Shown: positions 57,930-64,000 of the stretch, piece by piece
Layout: each line of letters begins with the position of its first letter
How positions within the stretch are numbered: the stretch's first letter is position 1
NCBI RefSeq assembly: GCF_004345855.1
Contig: NZ_SLXN01000002.1
Span: forward strand, 248,001-312,000
Source of the DNA: Sphingomonas sp. BK235
GTDB taxonomy: Bacteria; Pseudomonadota; Alphaproteobacteria; Sphingomonadales; Sphingomonadaceae
Direction of reading: 5' to 3'
Length of the DNA: 64,000 bases
Made by a program: the position numbers and the translations under genes
The notes under the pieces: model-generated
The model's database searches: none
Told to the model about the DNA's origin: nothing
Seen by the model: the letters and a program-made list of their open reading frames with translations, nothing else

Positions 57930-58328
57930 TCAGCGGCGCGATGCCGTCGCGACTGGCGGGGCCGGGCAGCCGTCACCCGCGCGCGCGACGTAGCGCGGCG
58001 GACGACCGTCGACGACGACGGGCACCAGCGTGACATTGTGCCAGCACGCGGCGATGCCGCCTGACTCGTAGCGGACGACCCACTCGTCGCCCCGTCGATC
58101 GGCGCGGATGAAGCGCTGGCGCGGCGCGCCGGGGTGGCGGACGTCGATCGCGTCATGGCGCGGCCCCGCGTCGGCGATGCCGCTCGGGGCGAGGTAGCGC
58201 GCCAGCTCGAGCCGCGCCGCCGCCGGCAGCGCGCGCATCGTCTCGACCGCGGCACCGCGCGCGCCGCAGCTGGGCGGCGCGGCGGTGGTTGTCGTCAGCA
58301 GCATCGCGGACAACAGCGTGGCCGGCAT
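57930..58328 (-). CDS. Small exported protein, unknown
   Basis: A 132-residue protein with a short signal peptide (MPATLLSAMLLTTTTA, cleavage near APPSC). The mature part has VETMRALPAAARLELARYLAPSGIADAGPRHDAIDVRHPGAPRQRFIRADRRGDEWVVRYESGGIAACWHNVTLVPV, with paired Cys residues (one in PSCG, one in IAACW). I do not recognise a family; it could be an inhibitor-like or lipocalin-like small periplasmic protein. It is 60 bases upstream of the LOG gene on the same strand. Confidence 0.55.
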   Translation of the reverse strand: MPATLLSAMLLTTTTAAPPSCGARGAAVETMRALPAAARLELARYLAPSGIADAGPRHDAIDVRHPGAPRQRFIRADRRGDEWVVRYESGGIAACWHNVTLVPVVVDGRPPRYVARAGDGCPAPPVATASRR

Positions 58329-58477
58329 CACCGTTTCCTTCGGCGCGCAGCGAAGCAGATGCGGCGGCGCTCGTCACCTCGGCGTCGCCAGATCGCGGCC
58401 GTCGATCGATACCCTTCTCCGAGGATTGGCGCGCCATGAGGACTCGTCTGTGACACGTCCGGAACGCTCTTCACCTT

Positions 58478-58576
58478 CCGTCACCCCGGACTTGTTCCGC
58501 GGTCTACCGCGCCGCACACTCCTAACCCGTTGTCGTTGTGGAAGGGTGGATCCCGGAGCAGGTCCGGGATGACGGA
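58478..58576. repeat. Paired inverted REP/BIME-like element, copy 5
   Basis: Left arm CCGTCACCCCGGACTTGTTC then CGCGGTCTACC; right arm GGTGGATCCCGGAGCAGGTC then CGGGATGACGGACG. The left arm has diverged slightly. Sits in the gap between the divergent 57930 gene and the MmcQ/YjbR gene. Confidence 0.75.
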
Positions 58577-58596
58577 CGAGTTTTGTAGAGTAATCC

Positions 58597-58941
58597 ATGA
58601 GGGACTGGGACGATGTCGTCGCGACCGGGCGCGCGCTGCCGCAGGTGGTGGTCAGCACCAGCTACGGCAAGCCGGCGCTGCTGCTGCGCGGCAAGATGCT
58701 GGCGGCAACCACCGCGCCCGACCCGGGCAGCTTCGTCCTCCACGTCGCGCTGATCGAGAAGGAGGTGCTGATCGAGACCGATCCCGCCACCTTCTGGGAG
58801 ACCGACCATTATCGTGGCTGGCCCGCGGTGCTGGTGCGCTACGGCACCGACGCCGATGCACGGATTGCGCTGCTGCTGAAGCGGGCCTGGTGGGACCGCG
58901 CGTCGGTCACGCAACGACGAGCGCGCGGCGAGCGGCCGTGA
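58597..58941 (+). CDS. MmcQ/YjbR family protein
   Basis: A 114-residue protein of the MmcQ/YjbR double-wing-like fold (DUF419): MRDWDDVVATGRALPQVVVSTSYGKPALLLRGKMLA, then HVALIEKEVLIETDPATFWETDHYRGWPAVLVRY. Family members are small DNA-binding-like proteins with unclear function. Single gene, 22 bases downstream of the REP copy 5 end. Confidence 0.85.
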   Translation: MRDWDDVVATGRALPQVVVSTSYGKPALLLRGKMLAATTAPDPGSFVLHVALIEKEVLIETDPATFWETDHYRGWPAVLVRYGTDADARIALLLKRAWWDRASVTQRRARGERP

Positions 58942-59044
58942 GTGGCGCGAGCGATGTCGTCGGCGGGGCAGTTCGCCGAAGCGGGTCAGACCACATCCGC
59001 AGGACTTCGCGACCTTCGCTAAGCTGAGGGTTCGGAGGTGACGT

Positions 59045-59602
59045 ATGTCGCTGATCGACCGTTACGTCCCCGTCGGCCTCTTCCGGGAACGCCACCACCG
59101 GCGAAGCGGGGCTTCCGCGGCCGCGGTCATGGCCGCTGCTCGTTCCTTCAGACCCGAGGACGACCCACTCTTCCGGCGACTGATCGCGCTGCGCGAGATA
59201 ACGCGTCTCGTTCGATCACAGCCGGGACGGACCTCGCGAAGCCGGGCGTCGTCCTTCGGCATCGACGACTTCACGCTCATCGAGGAGACGGCGGACGAGA
59301 TCGTCTACGGACTGGCGGGACGATTGTGGCGCCCAACGATCGAGTTGGTGCCATTGGCCGATGCGCCCTCATTCCTCGCGCAGTGCGACCCCGGCACGGT
59401 CAAGCTGGCGCTGAACCTCGCCGTCAGACCGATCAGCCAAGGACGCGTCGAGTTGGTGACCGAGACACGCGTCGCCTGTGCCGACCGCGCTGCGCTCCTT
59501 CGCTTCGCGCCATATTGGTGCGTGATCCGCCCGGTCAGCGGGCTGCTGCGCCGTCGCATGCTCGCCGCCATCTGCCGCGCGGCCGAGGCGACCTCGGCCT
59601 AG
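59045..59602 (+). CDS. Hypothetical protein, SRPBCC-like or DUF2867-like
   Basis: A 185-residue soluble protein. Its C-terminal half (SRVELVTETRVACADRAALLRFAPYWCVIRPVSGLLRRRMLAAICRAAE) resembles a recurrent pattern in small START/SRPBCC-like proteins of unknown function. The N-terminus is Arg-rich. The start ATG follows GGAGGTGACGT, a strong site. Its stop TAG and the crtI stop share the four bases CTAG in convergent orientation. Confidence 0.6.
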   Translation: MSLIDRYVPVGLFRERHHRRSGASAAAVMAAARSFRPEDDPLFRRLIALREITRLVRSQPGRTSRSRASSFGIDDFTLIEETADEIVYGLAGRLWRPTIELVPLADAPSFLAQCDPGTVKLALNLAVRPISQGRVELVTETRVACADRAALLRFAPYWCVIRPVSGLLRRRMLAAICRAAEATSA

Positions 59603-61071
59603 CGACCCAGCATCAGCGCCGCGGTCGCCTTGGCGCTGCCCACCACGCCGGGTATGCCCGCGCCCGGATGCGTGCCCGCGCCGACGAAATACAGGTTGGG
59701 GATCGCGTCGTCGCGGTTGTGGACGCGGAAATAGGCGCTCTGCGTCAGCACCGGCTCGAGCGAGAAGGCGCTGCCGAGATGCGCGTTGAGGTCCGCCGCG
59801 AAGTCGCTCGGCGCGTAGCTGAACTTCGTCACGATCCGGTCGTGGATGTCGGGGATCAGCCGGCGCCCGACCTCGTCGAGGATGCGCTGCTCCAGGATCG
59901 GGCGCACCGTCTCCCAGTCACCGGTGTACTTGCCCATGTGCGGCACCGGCGCGAGCGCATAGAAGGTCGAGCAGCCCTCGGGCGCGAGACTCGGGTCGGT
60001 CACGGTGGGGTGGTGAAGGTAGAGCGAGAAATCCTCGCTCAGCACGCCGTGATCGTAGATGTCGTCGAGCAGCCCCTTATAGCGCGGGCCGAACAGGATC
60101 ATGTGGTGCGGGATGCCCGGCCACGTCCCGCGAATGCCGAAATGCACCACGAACAGCGACGGCGAGTAGCGCTTGCGCTCCAGCCGCGCCGCGGTCCGCT
60201 TGGCCGCGCCCGAGCCGGGCAGCAGGTCGCGGTAGACGTGGAGGATGTCGGCGTTGGCGGCGAGCATGTCGGTCGGCGTGTTCCAGCCGCTGGCGGTCTC
60301 CACCGCGGTGACACGGTCGCCCAGCGTCTCGATCCGCGTCACCGCGTCGTTGAGCCGCAGCGTGCCGCCCAGCCGCTCGAACAGCGCCACCATGCCCGCG
60401 ATCAGCCGGTTGGTGCCGCCGCGCGCGAACCACACGCCGCCGTCGCGCTCCAGCTTGTGGATCAGCGCGTAGATCGCGCTGGTCGTCATCGGGTTGCCGC
60501 CCACCAGCAAGGTGTGGAACGACAGCGCCTGACGCAGCCGCTCGTCGGCAACGAACTTGGAGACGATCGAGTAGACTGAGCGCCACGCCTGATATTTGGC
60601 CAGCGCCGGCGCCGCCTTGATCATCGACGCGAAGTCGAGGAAGGCGACGTGGCCGAGCTTCTCATAGCCCTCGCGGTAGACGCCGGCGGAATAGTCGAGG
60701 AAGCGCGCGTAGCCCGCGACATCGGCCGGGTTGAGCTTGGCGATCTCGGCGCGCAGCACCGTGTCGTCGTTGGTATAGTCGAAATTGGTCCCGTCGGGCC
60801 AGTTAAGCCGGTAGAAGGGCTGCACCGCCTCCAGCGCGACATCGCTCGCCATGGTCTGGCCAGAGAGCGCCCAGAGCTCCTCCAGACAGGCCGGGTCGGT
60901 GATCACGGTCGGCCCGGCGTCGAAGGTGAAGCCGTCGCGCTGCCACACATAGGCGCGCCCGCCGGGCTTGTCGCGCGACTCGAGCACGATCGTCTCGACC
61001 CCGGCCGATTGCAGCCGGATCGCCAGCGCCAGCCCGCCGAAGCCGGCACCGACCACCACCGCGCGCGTCAT
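59599..61071 (-). CDS. crtI: Phytoene desaturase CrtI
   Basis: A 490-residue carotenoid desaturase starting MTRAVVVGAGFGGLALAIRLQSAGVETIVLESRDKPGGRA, the FAD-binding fold. Characteristic segments are FDAGPTVITDP, TTSAIYALIHKLERDGGVWFARGG and the C-terminal YFVGAGTHPGAGIPGVVGSAK of bacterial phytoene desaturases. It converts phytoene to lycopene. The start overlaps the crtY stop by 4 bases, so crtY-crtI is one operon. The longer frame extending to 61770 is a shadow of crtY. Confidence 0.95.
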   Translation of the reverse strand: MTRAVVVGAGFGGLALAIRLQSAGVETIVLESRDKPGGRAYVWQRDGFTFDAGPTVITDPACLEELWALSGQTMASDVALEAVQPFYRLNWPDGTNFDYTNDDTVLRAEIAKLNPADVAGYARFLDYSAGVYREGYEKLGHVAFLDFASMIKAAPALAKYQAWRSVYSIVSKFVADERLRQALSFHTLLVGGNPMTTSAIYALIHKLERDGGVWFARGGTNRLIAGMVALFERLGGTLRLNDAVTRIETLGDRVTAVETASGWNTPTDMLAANADILHVYRDLLPGSGAAKRTAARLERKRYSPSLFVVHFGIRGTWPGIPHHMILFGPRYKGLLDDIYDHGVLSEDFSLYLHHPTVTDPSLAPEGCSTFYALAPVPHMGKYTGDWETVRPILEQRILDEVGRRLIPDIHDRIVTKFSYAPSDFAADLNAHLGSAFSLEPVLTQSAYFRVHNRDDAIPNLYFVGAGTHPGAGIPGVVGSAKATAALMLGR

Positions 61072-62228
61072 GCCGCGCCCCGCAACGCGGCGATCGCGCG
61101 GCCGAGCGGCACCGGTGGGCGCCCGCTCAGCACGCGCACCTTGTCGAGCGCGGTCGAATGCGCCGCGTAGAAGCGCGCCACCAAAGGCGCTGGCAGGCGG
61201 TAGAAGCGTTCCAGCACGCGATAGCGCTGGTCGGGGTCGGCGGCCTTGAAGAGCATGAGGTCGAGCATCCGATAGAAGCGCCGCGCCGCCCACAGCCGCG
61301 CCGCATAGGAGTAAGTGAGATCGTGGAGCGCCGCACCCGAGAAGTCGTGCTGCGCCGCGACCAGCTGCGCCAGCCGCACCGCGTCGGGCAGCGAATAGCC
61401 CGTGGTGGGATGAAACAGCCCCGCCCGAACGCCCGCCTTGGCCAGCTTGCTCCCGCCGCTGCGCCAATAAGCCTCGAAATCGCCGCCATGGACCACGGGC
61501 AGCACACCCTGTTCGCGGTGAAGCGTCTCCGCGATCGTCCAGCCGCTCGCCGCGGCATAGGCCTCTACCCGCGCGGCCAGCGCGGGCACGTCGAGCGCGG
61601 GCGTGTCGCTGTAATAGGTGTCCTCGACGAGCAGCCGGTCGCCGCTGAACGGCAGCAGATAGACGAAGCGATAGCCGTCGATCTGCGGCACGGTCGCGTC
61701 CATCACCATCGGGCGCGCCACCCCGTGCGGCGCGGTGGTGCGCACTTCGTGGCCGACGAACTTCTGCCACCCGCAGTCGAGCAGCGCGAGATCGCCCGCG
61801 CCACGCGCGTCGATCACCCCGGTCGCGGTCAGCCGCTCGCCGTTGGCGAACACCACCGCGGTCGGGCTGCAGGCGAGCACGCGGCGCGAGGTCATCAGCG
61901 CGCGCCGCGGCAGCGTGGCGCGGGCGTGCGCGTCGAGCCCGGTCGAGCGGACGGTGTAATAGGCCTGGGCGAGCTGGCGCGCGTGCGCGGGAAAGCGCAC
62001 GTCATAGCCGGGCCACGCATGCGCGACGAGCGGCGCGATCAGATGGCGGTCGGCGCGCGCGATGTCGCCCGCGAAGAAGGACCAGAGATGGTTGCCGCCG
62101 ATCCGCTCACCCGCCTCGATCAACCGCACGTCGAGCAGCGGATGGCGGAGATGGACCGCGAGCGCGATCAGGGCACCGGCGAGCCCGCCGCCGACGATCG
62201 CCAGGTCGCATCTCAGGGTGGCGGGCAT
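61068..62228 (-). CDS. crtY: Lycopene beta-cyclase CrtY
   Basis: A 386-residue flavoprotein-like cyclase with N-terminal DLAIVGGGLAGALIALAV, an ERIGGNHLWSFF substrate-region motif and the DARGAGDLALLDCGWQKFVGHEV segment typical of CrtY. It cyclises lycopene to beta-carotene. First gene of the crtY-crtI operon, ATG at 62228. Neither crtZ nor crtW is present in the window. Confidence 0.92.
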   Translation of the reverse strand: MPATLRCDLAIVGGGLAGALIALAVHLRHPLLDVRLIEAGERIGGNHLWSFFAGDIARADRHLIAPLVAHAWPGYDVRFPAHARQLAQAYYTVRSTGLDAHARATLPRRALMTSRRVLACSPTAVVFANGERLTATGVIDARGAGDLALLDCGWQKFVGHEVRTTAPHGVARPMVMDATVPQIDGYRFVYLLPFSGDRLLVEDTYYSDTPALDVPALAARVEAYAAASGWTIAETLHREQGVLPVVHGGDFEAYWRSGGSKLAKAGVRAGLFHPTTGYSLPDAVRLAQLVAAQHDFSGAALHDLTYSYAARLWAARRFYRMLDLMLFKAADPDQRYRVLERFYRLPAPLVARFYAAHSTALDKVRVLSGRPPVPLGRAIAALRGAA

Positions 62229-62308
62229 GACCCGGCGCTAACCTATCGCGGCCCGACGGGGAAGACCGCGCGGGCGACATCGCCGCGGCGAGTCGCCCGG
62301 GAGGAGGA

Positions 62309-62325
62309 ACGGGGCGGTGCCCCGT
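62309..62325 (-). terminator. Hairpin after rpoZ
   Basis: On the minus strand ACGGGGC, loop ACC, GCCCCGT, followed by TTCCTCC, starting 6 bases after the rpoZ stop. The T-tract is weak, so it may only be a partial terminator. Confidence 0.45.
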
Positions 62326-62331
62326 CCGGCC

Positions 62332-62676
62332 TCAGCCGTCGTAATCGGCGCCGAGATTCTGGTTGCGCGGCGGTGCCACCGCGGTGAGACGCAGCGCTTC
62401 GGCCGAGGCGGCGAGGCTGCCGATCGCGTCGGCCTCCTCCTCGTCGTCGATCTGGACGCGCTGGAGGCTCTGCACCACCGACTCGTGCAGGTCGTCGGGA
62501 CGCACCGTCTCCTCGGCAATTTCGCGCAAGGCGACCACGGGATTCTTGTCGCGATCGCGATCGATCGTCAGCTCGGCACCGCCCGACACCTGCCGCGCGC
62601 GCTGGGCGGCGAGCAGGACCAGATCGAAGCGGTTCGGGATCTTGTCGACGCAATCCTCGACGGTGACGCGCGCCAT
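62332..62676 (-). CDS. rpoZ: RNA polymerase omega subunit
   Basis: A 114-residue omega subunit from [33 protein letters not shown], including [21 protein letters not shown]. The core is the short omega domain (about 1-70); an acidic tail follows. It helps assemble RNA polymerase and contributes a ppGpp site. The frame to 63810 overlaps the downstream gene antisense and is not used. No spoT is adjacent. Confidence 0.94.
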   Translation of the reverse strand: MARVTVEDCVDKIPNRFDLVLLAAQRARQVSGGAELTIDRDRDKNPVVALREIAEETVRPDDLHESVVQSLQRVQIDDEEEADAIGSLAASAEALRLTAVAPPRNQNLGADYDG

Positions 62677-62811
62677 CGCGTATCCTCTTGTCGGTAACTC
62701 AGGGAAGAGTGCGCCTCTAGTCGAGCACCGGCCAGCCGTCAAGGAACCCGCCCGCCGCGCCGAGTCGCCCGCGCGCTTGCCCGGGCCGTCGCGAGCCGGC
62801 ATCTGGGAGCG

Positions 62812-63984
62812 ATGGACGACGCCCCCGCGCAGCCGACCTTCACCGTGGAGGGCAATCGGCTGACCTTGCTCGACACCGGCCCGCGCCGGCTCGACGGATT
62901 GATCGCGCTGATCGAGGGCGCGCGGTGCTCGCTGCGCGTGCTCTATTATATCTATGCGGACGATGCCTCGGGCCGGCGCGTCAATGCCGCGCTCGCCGCT
63001 GCGGCGGCACGCGGCGTGCGAGTCGCGCTGATCGTCGACGGCTTCGGCAGCGACGCCGCCGAGCCCGAATTCTTCGCGCCGCTCGAGCAGGCGGGGGTGT
63101 CGGTGTGCCGCTTCTCGGCCCGGTTCGGGCGGCGCTACCTGTTGCGCAACCACCAGAAGCTGGCGCTCGCCGACGCCGAGGACGACGCCGCGCGGATCAT
63201 CATCGGCGGCTTCAACATCGAGGACGATTATTTCGGCACGCCGCGCGAGCAGGCGTGGCGCGACCTCGGATTGCTGGTGGAAGGGCCCGCGGCGGCGCGG
63301 ATGGCGGGCTATTTCGACGCGCTGGAGCAGGGCATCCACGGCGGTGGACGCGTGCGCCGGCTCAACCGCGCGCTGGCGCGATGGAGCGAGGACGAGGGGC
63401 GGCTGCGCTGGCTGATCGGCGGGCCGACGCGCGAGCTGTCGCCCTGGGCCCGCGCGATCCGCGACGACATGCGCCGCGCCGCGCGGATCGACGTGATCGC
63501 GGGCTATTTCACCCCGAGTCCGACGCTGCTGCGCGCGCTCGAACGCGCCGGGCGTCGCGCCGCCGCGGTGCGGGTGGTCACCGCGGCGACATCCGACAAC
63601 AATGTGACGATCGCCGCGGCGCGCTTCACCTACGCGGGGCTGCTGCGCCGCGGGGTCGAACTGTTCGAATATGCCGCCACCAAGCTGCATACCAAGCTCT
63701 ATGTCGTCGACGACGCGACCTGGATCGGCAGCGCCAACCTCGACATGCGCAGTCTCTTCATCAACCTCGAGCTGATGCTGCGGATCGACGACGCCGCCTT
63801 CGCCGCGCACGTGCGCGCCTATGTCGAGGGCGAGATCGCGCAGTCCACCGCGATCACGCCCGAGGCCTATCGCGCCGCCACCGGCTGGTGGCAGCGGGCC
63901 AAGCAGTTCGTCGCTTATGCGCTGACCGCCGTGGCCGATCCCGCGATCTCGCGCGGGCTCAACTGGGGGATCGACTCGGAGTGA
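62812..63984 (+). CDS. Phospholipase D-like / cardiolipin synthase-like protein
   Basis: A 390-residue protein with two HKD motifs, [12 protein letters not shown] near 120 and [19 protein letters not shown] near 305, each forming half of the PLD active site. It lacks the N-terminal membrane helices of classical ClsA, so it is the soluble ClsB-like type. Expected to make cardiolipin or another phosphatidyl-transfer product at the inner membrane. ATG at 62812 follows GGGAGCG. Confidence 0.88.
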   Translation: MDDAPAQPTFTVEGNRLTLLDTGPRRLDGLIALIEGARCSLRVLYYIYADDASGRRVNAALAAAAARGVRVALIVDGFGSDAAEPEFFAPLEQAGVSVCRFSARFGRRYLLRNHQKLALADAEDDAARIIIGGFNIEDDYFGTPREQAWRDLGLLVEGPAAARMAGYFDALEQGIHGGGRVRRLNRALARWSEDEGRLRWLIGGPTRELSPWARAIRDDMRRAARIDVIAGYFTPSPTLLRALERAGRRAAAVRVVTAATSDNNVTIAAARFTYAGLLRRGVELFEYAATKLHTKLYVVDDATWIGSANLDMRSLFINLELMLRIDDAAFAAHVRAYVEGEIAQSTAITPEAYRAATGWWQRAKQFVAYALTAVADPAISRGLNWGIDSE

Positions 63985-64000
63985 GCCGCGCCGCCCGCCC

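Overview
The window is a chromosomal segment of a high-GC alphaproteobacterium, almost certainly a Sphingomonas-type organism. The evidence is a carotenoid gene set (crtB, crtI, crtY), the single-domain regulator DivK, DUF3572 and DUF1489 proteins, a bacterial CDC48-type AAA ATPase, and an anti-sigma-free EcfG-like promoter in front of dps. Genes are densely packed on both strands with many 4-base start/stop overlaps. I see no insertion sequence, prophage, CRISPR array or rRNA. One tRNA gene (Gln, CUG anticodon) is present.

Layout. 1-2.3 kb: the 5' part of a ligase-associated Lhr-type helicase, a tiny membrane protein, and the ligase-associated exonuclease. The matching cisplatin-response ATP-dependent DNA ligase is about 27 kb away at 29.2-30.8 kb. 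2.5-5.2 kb: two exported hydrolases (S10 peptidase and S1/P1 nuclease), then tRNA-Gln. 5.4-9.0 kb: Ppx/GppA phosphatase, RlmE, DivK, DUF3572, a HAD protein and RidA. 9.1-12.8 kb: UbiH-type hydroxylase divergent from FtsK. 12.8-17.3 kb: an overlapping minus-strand leuS-lptE-holA operon preceded by a DUF3576 lipoprotein. 17.4-24.3 kb: a barrel-like exported protein, DUF1489, MgtE, a cyclophilin, a LysR regulator and CDC48. 24.3-34.5 kb: a mix of housekeeping and stress genes (PmtA-like methyltransferase, RF3, L33, Dps, DUF1328, DNA ligase, RecQ). 34.5-41.7 kb: pheS-pheT-epimerase facing Ppc.

41.8-52.3 kb is the most accessory-looking part. It holds a FemAB-like acyltransferase, an operon of an FAD oxidoreductase plus two multi-pass GT-C-like membrane proteins, a large exported protein of unknown function, and an OafA-type acyltransferase. 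Together these look like an envelope glycan-modification locus. 52.4-55.5 kb encodes an ABC importer with a fused double permease and no visible binding protein. 56.3-62.2 kb holds the carotenoid genes, split by four unrelated genes. The window ends with RpoZ and a phospholipase D/cardiolipin synthase-like protein.

Between genes there are at least five copies of a roughly 95-base paired inverted repeat (REP/BIME-like), plus a larger composite repeat near 31.8-32.0 kb. A possible terminator-ended small RNA lies just upstream of the CDC48 gene. Most long antisense open frames come from the strong GC bias at third codon positions and are not genes.
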